The notes: generated by a model from the sequence alone, not told the origin. DNA of 40,559 nucleotides from a bacterium (GCA_024226255.1 JAAELU010000160.1:1-40559); one strand, 5' to 3'; positions 24,517 to 33,158 are shown, counted from the first letter of the stretch. Numbers and translations: made by a program.

Positions 24517-25439
24517 GATGCAGCCTCAGCGTCAATCGCCGGCGGGCCCGGGAGCAGTTCGGACACCGCGAGACCAGAGCCTTGCCCGGCAAGGCGCAGG
24601 GCGTATTGCAGGGTGGAAGCGGAGCCGCCCATCTCCTGGGCGTCAACTGTCGCCAGGATCGATCCGTCGGGATACAGGCCGATCCCGGTGATGACAACCG
24701 CCGTGTAGGGAGGTGGTGATATTGCTGACAGTCCACTGTCGGCGGTGACGTACCGGCTGATATCGCGGCCGTCCGTGAGGAGGGCCTCGAGGAAATCGCC
24801 GACGAGTGCAGCTTGGACGTCGGTGACCTCGGCATCGGCTGTATGTAGGGACCGTGGGGGTCCGGCCCGGGCCGCCGGCCCGGCGACCCGCGCCGGTAGG
24901 GAAGTGGCAACCAGGCGACCACCATCGTCGACGACGCCCACTTGATAAAACTGCAGGCCAACAGGGCGGTAGCCGCCGTCATCGAGGGCCAGAACATCCG
25001 CGGCCACGAGCACGGACCAATACCCATTGCCAGCCGGATCGACCGCCATTGCGGCGGTTCTCGTGACGTAGTGAGCGGCGGCCGTCATTGCTTCTGTCGA
25101 AGGAGGCGAAGGAAGGAACTCCTCGAGCGAGTTGCCGGCATCGGTCAGGTATGCCGCCACGTACATCTCAGCAAAGCCGGTGACACCGCTGGGCACGCCG
25201 ATCACCTCGCCGGTGGTCCCGGCACCTATTGGAACCGAGTCTGTCGGCCGCAGAAACCAGTAGGACAGTCCGCCGGCGACCAGAAGGCCCGCCAGGCCCA
25301 GGATCCACCACACGCCCTTGGAACGCCGCTCGGTCACGTCTGGCACCGGTTCCGCAGCGGCGGCACGTAGTGGCGGCTCTGGGGCGAGCTCCAAGAAGTC
25401 GTCGAGGTCGGCAACCGGCCTTCCCATCGAGTTGCTCAT
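24513..25439 (-). CDS. TcpC/VirB8-like bitopic membrane protein
   Basis: The 308-residue protein has a cytoplasmic tail (1-41), one membrane segment (about 42-64, GVWWILGLAGLLVAGGLSYWFL) and an exterior region with two NTF2/VirB8-like folds. The first has FAEMYVAAYLTDAGNSLEEFLP (about 90-110) and the second VGDFLEALLTDGRDISRYV..GLSAISPP (about 215-245), each followed by beta strands. This is the arrangement of TcpC-type conjugation proteins, which build the channel at the membrane. In a type VII locus it could substitute for an EccB-like periplasmic-facing component. It overlaps its neighbours on both sides by 4 nt, so it belongs to the four-gene leftward operon. Confidence 0.7.
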   Translation of the reverse strand: MSNSMGRPVADLDDFLELAPEPPLRAAAAEPVPDVTERRSKGVWWILGLAGLLVAGGLSYWFLRPTDSVPIGAGTTGEVIGVPSGVTGFAEMYVAAYLTDAGNSLEEFLPSPPSTEAMTAAAHYVTRTAAMAVDPAGNGYWSVLVAADVLALDDGGYRPVGLQFYQVGVVDDGGRLVATSLPARVAGPAARAGPPRSLHTADAEVTDVQAALVGDFLEALLTDGRDISRYVTADSGLSAISPPPYTAVVITGIGLYPDGSILATVDAQEMGGSASTLQYALRLAGQGSGLAVSELLPGPPAIDAEAAS

Positions 25440-26218
25440 GTTTCTCCTCCCTGAACGATCGGCGGCAGAACGATTTGCTCTCCCGGATAGATGAGGTTGG
25501 GATCGTTGGACTGCAGCGTCGGGGTGTTGAGCTCGATGACTTGGCGCCAGTAGACCGATACTTCGGCCGCCTCCACTTCACGATCGGGGAACGCAGCCCG
25601 CAAATGTGACTGGGAAATCGTCCACAAATTGTCACCCTTGATGACCTGGTAGCTGACTTCGCCGAGGGTCTCGGATGTTTGAGCTCCGATGACAACGCCG
25701 CCTGCCGGGCGCGGGGTGTAGCCGGCGCCTTCGACACCCGGGGGAGTGATCAGAGTCGGATCAATCAGTGGGGGGCTCACGGGCGTCGGAACACCCTGTT
25801 CCGAGATCTGAAAGATGACCGGTTCCGTCGTGGGCGGGGGTTCGTTGGCCAGAGCCGGGGCGATGGGTGACGCGAGCACCGCGGTCGTGACTGTGATCGC
25901 GATGGCCCTGTCGATCACACGGCGGATCGGCGGCAGTGTTGCCCACGCCGTGGCCGCAATCAATTTGGGCAAACGCAGGGCTCGAGCCAGTGCATACGCG
26001 ACCGTGGACAGGGTTATCCAGTAGGCCACCACCAGGGCGATGGAGCGAAGGGATGCTGCAACCACGTCTTCGATCGGGGCGACCTCGAGCCATGTCTGTA
26101 CGGAACTCCAGGGCACCGACATCCAACCGAGCGAGCCAAGTCGATGCAGCGCCACAATCGTGGCGGCTTCGAAGCCAATCAGAGCGGCCGCTGTCGCGGT
26201 TCTTGGGAGTCCATGCAT
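25436..26218 (-). CDS. Multispanning LysM-domain membrane protein
   Basis: The protein (260 residues from ATG 26218) has three hydrophobic segments (about 7-24, 55-78 and 102-123) and a Pro/Thr-rich linker. A C-terminal LysM-type domain (about 188-256) contains SYQVIKGDNLWTISQSHL and NLIYPGEQIVLP. LysM domains bind peptidoglycan; here it may anchor the type VII machine to the wall. The start at 26218 is preferred over 26257: a TTGACA-N18-TATGGT promoter (26228-26257) overlaps the longer frame and would begin transcription at or just before this ATG, implying a leaderless message. It overlaps the TcpC-like gene by 4 nt. It is first in the leftward operon. Confidence 0.78.
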   Translation of the reverse strand: MHGLPRTATAAALIGFEAATIVALHRLGSLGWMSVPWSSVQTWLEVAPIEDVVAASLRSIALVVAYWITLSTVAYALARALRLPKLIAATAWATLPPIRRVIDRAIAITVTTAVLASPIAPALANEPPPTTEPVIFQISEQGVPTPVSPPLIDPTLITPPGVEGAGYTPRPAGGVVIGAQTSETLGEVSYQVIKGDNLWTISQSHLRAAFPDREVEAAEVSVYWRQVIELNTPTLQSNDPNLIYPGEQIVLPPIVQGGET

Positions 26219-26227
26219 TGCGAAATC

Positions 26228-26257
26228 ACCATAACTTTTGTTGATGGTGGTTGTCAA
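26228..26257 (-). promoter_or_regulatory. Promoter for the leftward type VII operon
   Basis: The -35 TTGACA (26252-26257) and -10 TATGGT (26228-26233) have an 18-nt spacer. The ATG at 26218 lies 9 nt past the -10, so the transcript is probably leaderless. Position and sequence are seen; activity is inferred. Confidence 0.6.
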
Positions 26258-26280
26258 CTACAAAACGGTACAAACATCTC

Positions 26281-26310
26281 TTGACAATCGTTAAGCAACG
26301 TTGATAGGGT
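26281..26310 (+). promoter_or_regulatory. Promoter for the rightward type VII operon
   Basis: The -35 TTGACA (26281-26286) and TAGGGT (26305-26310) have an 18-nt spacer, 48 nt before the first WXG100 gene. The opposite promoter lies 24 nt away, so the two operons may share control. Confidence 0.6.
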
Positions 26311-26358
26311 CCAGGCAAGCAGGAGGCGCAAGGGCCTCCTCCACCGAAAGGACGCCCA

Positions 26359-26634
26359 ATGGCAAACGGAATGTTTGGCGCAAACCTGGCGGATCTCGAG
26401 GGCCTCAAGGGCTTGTTCGAGACCAAGGCCGGAGAGGTGAGCCAGCTCACATCCACTCTGAACAACCGGGTTCAGCCTGGCGCTACGGCATGGTCCGGCC
26501 CAGGAGCGGACAAGTTCCGCACCGCTTGGTCCAGCGACTTTCAGCCCGCAATGGTCAAGCTCGAGAGCGCGCTCAACGAGGCCGCGGTTGCGGTTGGCAA
26601 GTACCGGCAGAACATCGAAGCCGCTACCCGCTGA
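26359..26634 (+). CDS. WXG100-family secreted protein, first of pair
   Basis: The 91-residue protein has two long helices around WSGPGADKFRTAW (about 45-57), the WxG turn of the ESAT-6/EsxA family, and the usual length of about 100. There is no signal peptide. The C-terminal end (KYRQNIEAATR) lacks an exact YxxxD/E motif, though Y84 followed by N and E is close. WXG100 proteins are exported as helical hairpin dimers by EccC-type ATPases. A GAAAGG ribosome site precedes the ATG. It is first in the rightward operon (26359-32715), 24 nt before the second WXG100-type gene, as EsxB/EsxA-type pairs are arranged. Confidence 0.92.
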   Translation: MANGMFGANLADLEGLKGLFETKAGEVSQLTSTLNNRVQPGATAWSGPGADKFRTAWSSDFQPAMVKLESALNEAAVAVGKYRQNIEAATR

Positions 26635-26657
26635 GCGGACGGCATTGAGGCGACTCC

Positions 26658-27029
26658 ATGACTCCGTACGAAATGCGACAGCAGGCATACCGCTACCGCA
26701 GAGAGGCGAATGTTCTCGAGGAGTCGGCGCAAGTCTTGCGGTCAGTCGCCGCGTCGGTCCGCGGGCTCCTGTCAGGCATCGCCGGGATCTCCCGGATGGT
26801 CTGGCAGGGGCCGGCGGCAACCGAGTTCGAACAGGAGGCCGACGCGCAGAGCCGCAACCTCGACGGCCAGGCCGATGAGATCTCCGGAGAAGCTGCCGGC
26901 TTCGACAGCAAGGCGTCATCGCTGCGCTCTGATGCCAATTGGTTGATCCACGAGGCAACTCGCATCGAGGCTGCTCAAGCGGCTGCGGCGGCGGCACCCG
27001 CCCCCGAACAGCCCTCGACCGCGTCCTGA
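26658..27029 (+). CDS. WXG100-like protein, second of pair
   Basis: The 123-residue protein is helical with VWQGPAATEFEQEA (about 48-61), matching the WxG turn, and long flanking helices rich in Arg, Glu and Ala. A Pro/Ala tail follows (105-123). It is longer than canonical WXG100 proteins, as some ESX-associated partners are. With the 91-residue protein upstream it probably forms the secreted heterodimer. No YxxxD/E motif is evident at the C-terminus. It is followed 8 nt later by the ATPase gene. Confidence 0.82.
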   Translation: MTPYEMRQQAYRYRREANVLEESAQVLRSVAASVRGLLSGIAGISRMVWQGPAATEFEQEADAQSRNLDGQADEISGEAAGFDSKASSLRSDANWLIHEATRIEAAQAAAAAAPAPEQPSTAS

Positions 27030-27037
27030 GGTAACTG

Positions 27038-30000
27038 ATGATGGCGCCGCTCCAAACCGAGATAGTCGTGGTAGAGGGTGGCGCCGAGTACGAGATCGTG
27101 GTGTCGTTGGCCGACTCGGCCACGTCGGTCGGTAGCTTCGTCCAGTCAGTCGTCGGGTTCGCGCCGCCCCAGGTTGTGGTCGACGGATTCCCGGTCGCCA
27201 ACGAAGCTGCCGTCGGCGACGTATTCCTCAACCGGGGATCGCGTCTCGAGGTGATCGAGAACCCTCGCTCGGCGCCGGTTTGTGCTCTTGTTGGACTCTC
27301 GGGCAGAACCGGTGCCGAAGTGACCTTTCTCGCACCCGGTGTTCACGATTTTGGTTCCCTCGACGTCGGCGTACAGGTGCCCAGCATGCAGGGGGGAGCT
27401 GTGTGTCTGTACGTCGACGTGGATGGAACCGCCAGGCTCGATCCCGGCGCCAACGCGGTCACCGTCGACGGCGCCTCGATCGGGTCAATCGCCAGGCTTC
27501 GGCCCGGAGCTGAGATCCACTTGGACGGGCAGCGGTACCGGTTCATCGGGGCATCCCAACACGTTGGACAAGGTCGGATCTCCTTCAACCGACCGCCGCG
27601 CTCCGAGTTCCCGGCCGGCCTGCCGGTGCTCGTGGCGCCAAGCGCCCCGCCCGCCGCTCAGAAGCCGATGCGGTTTGGTTGGGGGGCTCTGGTCATTCCC
27701 GTCCTGATGGGCGGGATCATGGCCCTCGTTTGGAGCCCGATGATGGCGATCTTTGCGGTATTCAGCCCGGCGATGATGCTGGCCAACTGGTACGAGGACA
27801 AGAGGCGAGCTCGCCAATCAAACCAGGAGGCCGATGCCGAAGTAGCCGAGGCGATGATCGACTTTGGCAACCGATTCCAAGCTTTGCACGCCGCCGCGGG
27901 AACTCTTGCATGGCGGGCCACGCCGGGGCCGGCCCAGATCATCGAGCGGGTGGTGGGCAACGACAGCCGACTCTGGCAGCGACGCCATGATCATCCCGAC
28001 TTCATGGAACTTGGACTCGGTATCGGCAGCCTGCCTTGGCAGCCCGAGATCATTCCTTCCGAGACCGACCGAGCTGACATGGCGAACGATCTCATCGCGG
28101 CGTACCCCGAGATCGCTTCTGTGCCTGTAGCGGCAAACCTGGCCAATGGTCGGGTGGTCGGCATCACCGGCCACCGAAGGCGCCAGATCGAGATGGCGCG
28201 CTGGCTGGTGGCTCAGGCAGCAGTTCACCACGGTCCGGCCGACATGGCACTCGCTGTCATCACCGACCATCCCGAGGAGTGGGACTGGGCCAAGTGGCTG
28301 CCTCACCTGCAGCAACACGGTGATAGCACCAGGCTGGCGGTCGCTGCTCCTGGTCAGGAGTCTGATGATCTGTTGGCTGCGTTGCTCGAGACCACCGATG
28401 GTGATGCGGCGGCCGGCCTGCGGGAGAACCAGTTGGGGTCAACGGTTCTGATCGTTGTCGATATCGAGGACGTCACCGCCGCAGCCGCCGCGACCGTGCG
28501 TCGAGCGCTGAGCGGCGAAGGGTCGGCGCGACGGTGTGGGATCGCGCTGGGGCGCACTGTTGAGGAACTCCCATCGTCGTGCTCAGACATCGTTCGGGTC
28601 GACCCGGCGGGATTGGCGTCTCTCGACAGGCCCAGCCGAGCCCAACGGATCGGCCCATTTTGTGCCTGGCGACTCGCCGCTCCGGCTGCAAGGCGAATAG
28701 CTCGCCACATCGGTCGATTCGTCGATCCCGAATTGCGGGGCGCAGACAGCAATCTCGCCGATGTCGTGCACCTGCTCGATCTCCTTGGCCTGTCCGACCG
28801 AACGTCCGACTCTGTTGTTCGGCGCTGGGATGCCGCCGGGCCCATCCCACGGTGCGCCGCCCCCATCGGAGCCACGTCCGAGGGCAATCTGGTGGTCGAC
28901 TGGGTGGCCGATGGTCCCCACGGACTGCTGGCCGGAACGACCGGGGCGGGCAAGTCGGAACTTCTTCGGTCCTTGGTGGCCTCACTGGCAGCCTCGATCG
29001 ATCCCGAACATCTCAACTTTGTCCTCATCGACTACAAGGGCGGCAGCGCGTTCGACGCCTGTGCCGGTCTGCCGCACACGGTCGGCATGGTCACCGACCT
29101 CGATGGTCACCTGGCACATCGGGCTCTCACCTGTCTGGAGGCCGAGCTGAAGTACCGGGAGGAGGTGCTGCGGTCGGCGGCCGCCAGCGACATCGATGAG
29201 TACCAGGCGCTTGATCGCGACGAGCCTCTGCCCCGATTGTTGGTCGTCATTGATGAGTTCGCCGCTCTGGCAAAGGAGTTGCCGGATTTTATGGCCGCGC
29301 TGGTCGACGTCGCTCAACGCGGCCGCAGTCTCGGAGTTCATCTTCTTCTGGCCACGCAGCGGCCCAATGGTGTCATCAACGACAACATCAGGGCCAATAC
29401 CAACTTGCGACTGTCGTTGCGGGTACAGGACGTCGCCGATTCAATGGACGTTGTGGGGACGGCCGACGCCGCGGCGCTATCTCGCAGTCGGCCCGGCCGC
29501 GGCTATCTCCGCCGGGGTCCCGGCGATGTTGTCGCTTTCCAGTCGGCCCTCGTCACCGGCCACTCTGGTGGCGGAGGTTCTGCTCTCGCCGTGAAGCCAT
29601 TCGCACTCGTAGCGCAGCCGGCGGCGTCTGGAGTCGCTGGTGAGGCGACTCCGTCCGGGAGTGATCTCGAGGTGCTCGTTGCGATGGTGAGCGAAGCCGC
29701 CTCCAAGGCCGGTATGCGGCCGGCCCGGCTGCCCTGGCCAGACCCGTTGCCCACCCAGCTATCGCTCGATGGCCTCTCCGAACTCGAGCCGTTGCAGACA
29801 GGGAGCGATGAGATCGTCATTGGCATGGCCGATGAGCCCCACCGCCAGCGGAGGCGGCCATTCACGTGGGACATCAGTTCGAACCTGTTGCTGTATGGGG
29901 TCCAGGGATCAGGAACTTCGACTGCCCTCATCAGTGCAATAACCGCGGCGTGTGCGGCTGAGACCGTTCAGGACCTGCATGCTTACGCCCTCGACTTCGA

Positions 30001-31210
30001 TGACCAGAGCCTGAGCATCCTCGAGTCGCTGCCGCACGTTGGTGCCGTGGTTGGGGCCGGCGACCGTGACCGGCAGGTTCGCCTGTTGCGCTACCTGCAG
30101 GCTGAGGTGGTCGAACGTCGCGAGTTGGCGGCATCCGATCTCGACTCGCCGGCGACTCGACCTCGGATCGTCGTTGCGGTTGACAACTTTGCCGGCTTTC
30201 GGGCCGCCTTCGATGATCCCGCCGACATGGCTATCAAGGAATCCCTCGGCCGGCTAGTCGCCGACGGCCCTGGTGTGGGCATCGTTGTTTTGGCCACGGC
30301 CAAGCAGCCGATCGACATCCCAACCCAAGTTGCTTCGCTGGTCCCGGCCAAGCTCGTCATGCAGCTCGCCGACCGCTACGAATACACCGGCCTCGGAGTG
30401 TCCTTGAGTGAGACACCTGAGGTTGCGGGGCGTGCGTTCGAGTCGGGCACTTCGCTCGAAGTGCAGCTGTCACTCTGCGGCCCCGCCGATGTCGCCTCGG
30501 TAGCGGCCGCGACGGCGCCTCCACAGAGTGGCCTCGGGCCTTGGGCGATTGAGTTGCTACCGACCGAGGTGAAGATTCCCGACATCGTTGCCGGGGCCGA
30601 GATCTTCGACCTCGAATGGAGAGTTCCAGTTGCGATCGGCGATGATCGTCTCACCCCCGTCGGTTGGACGATGCGAGAGGGCGATCACGCGCTGATCAGT
30701 GGCCCGGCGCGTTCGGGTAAGAGCACCACGCTTGCCGCGGTTGCCGCTGTACTACGTTCGGCTCGCGACGACATTCGGATAACTGCCCTGGTGCCGCGGC
30801 GCAGCATCCTCGCCGACTGTCCCGATGTCGATCTGCTGATCGGCGACGTCGACCAGCTCGAGGCGGCGTTGGCGGCTTGTGGCGAGGATCAGCCCCATGC
30901 GATTCTCATCGATGATGCGGAGGCGATCGAGGACGCCAACGGGCAGCTGGCTGCATTAGTTGCCGACCGGCACCCGCATCGACACGTCTTTGCAGCCGGT
31001 GCCGGTGACGTACTGCGAGCGGCCTACGGTCACTGGACACAGAACGTGCGCCGCAGCCGCCTCGGGATCGCTCTCAAACCGAACATCTCCAGTGATGGCG
31101 ACCTGTGGCAGACGAGCCTGCCACGGCGCGGCCCAGCCTTTTTCCCAGCGGGTCGCGGATACCTCGTCGCCGAGGGCCAAGCTGAACTGGCCCAGGTCGC
31201 TTGGCAATGA
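27038..31210 (+). CDS. eccC: EccC/EssC-type ATPase of type VII secretion, three P-loop domains
   Basis: This 1390-residue membrane ATPase drives substrate export. Residues 1-75 resemble a beta-grasp (YukD/EsaB-like) or degenerate FHA fold, and 80-175 an FHA-like domain; two membrane segments follow (about 213-233 and 235-250). Three FtsK-like domains come next. D1 has Walker A GTTGAGKS (633-640) and Walker B VVIDEF. D2 has GVQGSGTST with Thr960 instead of lysine and VAVDNF. D3 has GPARSGKST (Lys1228) and ILIDD. A degenerate D2 is common in EccC-like motors, where D1 does the work. The N-terminal layout is closer to Firmicutes EssC than mycobacterial EccC. The start is 8 nt after the second WXG gene, with GAGGT upstream; the stop overlaps the next start by 4 nt (ATGA). 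Confidence 0.93.
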   Translation: MMAPLQTEIVVVEGGAEYEIVVSLADSATSVGSFVQSVVGFAPPQVVVDGFPVANEAAVGDVFLNRGSRLEVIENPRSAPVCALVGLSGRTGAEVTFLAPGVHDFGSLDVGVQVPSMQGGAVCLYVDVDGTARLDPGANAVTVDGASIGSIARLRPGAEIHLDGQRYRFIGASQHVGQGRISFNRPPRSEFPAGLPVLVAPSAPPAAQKPMRFGWGALVIPVLMGGIMALVWSPMMAIFAVFSPAMMLANWYEDKRRARQSNQEADAEVAEAMIDFGNRFQALHAAAGTLAWRATPGPAQIIERVVGNDSRLWQRRHDHPDFMELGLGIGSLPWQPEIIPSETDRADMANDLIAAYPEIASVPVAANLANGRVVGITGHRRRQIEMARWLVAQAAVHHGPADMALAVITDHPEEWDWAKWLPHLQQHGDSTRLAVAAPGQESDDLLAALLETTDGDAAAGLRENQLGSTVLIVVDIEDVTAAAAATVRRALSGEGSARRCGIALGRTVEELPSSCSDIVRVDPAGLASLDRPSRAQRIGPFCAWRLAAPAARRIARHIGRFVDPELRGADSNLADVVHLLDLLGLSDRTSDSVVRRWDAAGPIPRCAAPIGATSEGNLVVDWVADGPHGLLAGTTGAGKSELLRSLVASLAASIDPEHLNFVLIDYKGGSAFDACAGLPHTVGMVTDLDGHLAHRALTCLEAELKYREEVLRSAAASDIDEYQALDRDEPLPRLLVVIDEFAALAKELPDFMAALVDVAQRGRSLGVHLLLATQRPNGVINDNIRANTNLRLSLRVQDVADSMDVVGTADAAALSRSRPGRGYLRRGPGDVVAFQSALVTGHSGGGGSALAVKPFALVAQPAASGVAGEATPSGSDLEVLVAMVSEAASKAGMRPARLPWPDPLPTQLSLDGLSELEPLQTGSDEIVIGMADEPHRQRRRPFTWDISSNLLLYGVQGSGTSTALISAITAACAAETVQDLHAYALDFDDQSLSILESLPHVGAVVGAGDRDRQVRLLRYLQAEVVERRELAASDLDSPATRPRIVVAVDNFAGFRAAFDDPADMAIKESLGRLVADGPGVGIVVLATAKQPIDIPTQVASLVPAKLVMQLADRYEYTGLGVSLSETPEVAGRAFESGTSLEVQLSLCGPADVASVAAATAPPQSGLGPWAIELLPTEVKIPDIVAGAEIFDLEWRVPVAIGDDRLTPVGWTMREGDHALISGPARSGKSTTLAAVAAVLRSARDDIRITALVPRRSILADCPDVDLLIGDVDQLEAALAACGEDQPHAILIDDAEAIEDANGQLAALVADRHPHRHVFAAGAGDVLRAAYGHWTQNVRRSRLGIALKPNISSDGDLWQTSLPRRGPAFFPAGRGYLVAEGQAELAQVAWQ

Positions 31211-32715
31211 CGTTCTACGGCATCGACCCGATCGGCCTGGCTGATCTAGGGAGGACGCTCGAACGCCATGCCGACACCATGACCGAAGCCGCGTCCCAGG
31301 CGATGGCTCCGCTCGAGCGGCACGGTCAAGGGCACCGGGCAGATCGGGTCGGCACCGACCTCACGCGAGCGGCCTGGACCCTGCGCAACTACGCAGGCGA
31401 CTTCGGCTGGCGCATCGAAGCGGTTCTCCACCAAGATCGAGCGCCGGCAGTAATGCATCGCCCCGAGCATTTGCCGTTGAGCATGGCTCACCTGGCCGTC
31501 GCGATACCCGTTGGCTCAGGGCCGCCGATTGGGACCAAGTCGCTGGATCGCACCGAGGTTGCTCGACTGGCTGAGATGAGTCCGGCAGAAACGGCGGCCT
31601 ACTTCATCGGCCAGACCGAGGACGAAATCAGCCCGCTGGTAGCTGCTGCCCCGGAGCTGATGACTGATCTGGACGGGGCACCGCCGTGGGCTCGGTACGT
31701 CGCCAGCGACATGCTCATCGGGCGCCGGCTGGCTGAGTTGGAGGACCAGGCGGCTGAGGCTAGGCAGTGGATTGACCGCAATGACCTCAAGGGGTTCCAG
31801 GAGACGATTATCAGGGCCCACCTCAACGTGGTCAACGGGGAAATCGCGGAGCTGGAACGTTGGCTGGAAGAGGACCGGCAGATTCTCCTGTTCGACCCCA
31901 ATGGAGATGGCCGTGTCGTCGAGGTATTCGGTGACCTGGCCAACGCCGGCAACATCGGGATCGTGGTCCCCGGTATCACCAACGATCGATCCAACTTCAG
32001 CGATGGCGCGGGCGGGTTTCGCGCCAATGCCAAGAACATCCATACCAGGGCCGGCGAGCTGGGTGTTGACGATGTGGCGACTATTGCTTGGCTTGGGTAC
32101 GACACTCCCGACGGCGCCGACGCAGTGCTCCGCCGGGCCGCCAATCAAGGCCATGGCGATCTCATCAACTTCGTCGGCGGAATGGACGCCCTCGGTGGAC
32201 ACCGTCACATCACGGTTATCGGCCACAGCTACGGATCGCTCGTGACCGGGATGGCGGCGGGGTCCGGTCTTGCAGCCAACGAAGTGGTGTTCGTTGGGAG
32301 CCCCGGGACCAGTCTCGAGTCCGCCGACGACGCCAAGCTCGAGCCGGGCGGTGTGGTGTGGGCGGGCCTGGCGCACGGCGACCCGATCGGCGCCGGCATC
32401 GATATCACCGAGTACATCACGCCGCAGCAGCAGTTCAGGCAGTCAATGGGCCGAATGCTTGACACTCTGGGCGGCGAGCTCGCCGTCAAAGAGCTCCACC
32501 ATGGGACGAATCCAGCCCACGAGGACTTCGGCGCCCTCGAAATCCACACCGCCGGCTCCACGGGACACTCCGCCTACTTCAAGCCGGACACCGTGACCTT
32601 GGACAACCTGCTCTACATCATCGCCGGCATGGATGCTCGAGTCAGCATCGAAATCCCCGACGTCATAGAGATGGCACCCGGTCCGTTTGGCGAACCGTTG
32701 GGTGAGACCGCGTAG
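31207..32715 (+). CDS. DUF1023 alpha/beta hydrolase with putative type VII export module
   Basis: The 502-residue protein starts with a helical module (about 1-75) shared with the protein at 23248-24516 (GIDP..L.DL and ADRVGT). A linker and a helical region (100-230) follow. A C-terminal DUF1023 hydrolase (about 250-470) has VVPGI, VIGHSYGS (Ser341 nucleophile), FVGSPG and a late HSAYF that could supply the catalytic His. DUF1023 proteins are actinobacterial, often secreted, with unknown substrates. The start ATG at 31207 overlaps the ATPase stop by 4 nt; TTG 31201 is an alternative. It is last in the rightward operon, so it is a likely cargo of the machine encoded upstream, perhaps an esterase or toxin. 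No separate immunity gene is seen. Confidence 0.82.
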   Translation: MTFYGIDPIGLADLGRTLERHADTMTEAASQAMAPLERHGQGHRADRVGTDLTRAAWTLRNYAGDFGWRIEAVLHQDRAPAVMHRPEHLPLSMAHLAVAIPVGSGPPIGTKSLDRTEVARLAEMSPAETAAYFIGQTEDEISPLVAAAPELMTDLDGAPPWARYVASDMLIGRRLAELEDQAAEARQWIDRNDLKGFQETIIRAHLNVVNGEIAELERWLEEDRQILLFDPNGDGRVVEVFGDLANAGNIGIVVPGITNDRSNFSDGAGGFRANAKNIHTRAGELGVDDVATIAWLGYDTPDGADAVLRRAANQGHGDLINFVGGMDALGGHRHITVIGHSYGSLVTGMAAGSGLAANEVVFVGSPGTSLESADDAKLEPGGVVWAGLAHGDPIGAGIDITEYITPQQQFRQSMGRMLDTLGGELAVKELHHGTNPAHEDFGALEIHTAGSTGHSAYFKPDTVTLDNLLYIIAGMDARVSIEIPDVIEMAPGPFGEPLGETA

Positions 32716-32725
32716 GCGGAAGCCG

Positions 32726-32744
32726 GGAACGCCTGCGGCGTTCC
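32726..32744 (+). terminator. Hairpin ending the rightward type VII operon
   Basis: GGAACGCC (32726-32733), loop TGC, GGCGTTCC (32737-32744): a perfect 8-bp stem 10 nt after the stop, followed by TTGGGACTTTGG. Similar sequences occur at 4229 and 7917, so it may be a REP-like element used as terminator. Confidence 0.6.
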
Positions 32745-32790
32745 TTGGGACTTTGGCTAGCGCCAAACTCCAAACGTGTCCGCGGCGCTC

Positions 32791-32880
32791 ATCGCGGCGG
32801 TGAATGTGCGCTGTAGCTAGATCGCGGCGGCGACTGTGCGATGCACCATGGCCGCGTGATGACTGTGCGATGACAGGTGC
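32791..32880. repeat. 30-bp imperfect tandem repeat, three units
   Basis: ATCGCGGCGGTGAATGTGCG (start of unit 1, 32791) recurs as ATCGCGGCGGCGACTGTGCG at 32821 and as a diverged unit around 32851 with GACTGTGCGATG. There are no spacers, so it is not a CRISPR. Confidence 0.65.
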
Positions 32881-32941
32881 GTCGGGCCCGTTTGTCAGAG
32901 CCCGTCGTACAAAGCGGCGAGTGGCGGCGTAGACGTTGTCT

Positions 32942-32987
32942 CTCCCCCCGTCTGACTCCGCTTTGGGAGGCAGACGTTTGGGGGGAG
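32942..32987. repeat. Hairpin A of repeat R2
   Basis: CTCCCCCC (32942-32949) pairs with GGGGGGAG (32980-32987). Inner GTCTG (32950-32954) pairs with CAGAC (32971-32975), with bulge GTTT (32976-32979). Confidence 0.78.
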
Positions 32988-33158
32988 TACCCGAGGAACG
33001 AGGGGGTGGGGGGCTGCGAAGGTAGTCGACAAGGAGAACGTTGCGTCCTGGTTCGAAGTGCGCGGGAGCCGCGAGCTCGCGGCGGTGGGGTATCCGCTGG
33101 CCGCAACACGGTGTTGTCGCGACTTCGCTTCCCCCTCCGCCTCGCAGAGCCTCGGCAC

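Noticed and set aside
25436..26257. Longer LysM protein starting at 26257
   Set aside because: It would include the promoter within the coding region and has no ribosome site; the ATG at 26218 is preferred.
32791..32880. CRISPR array
   Set aside because: The 30-bp units are contiguous with no spacers, and no cas genes occur in the window.
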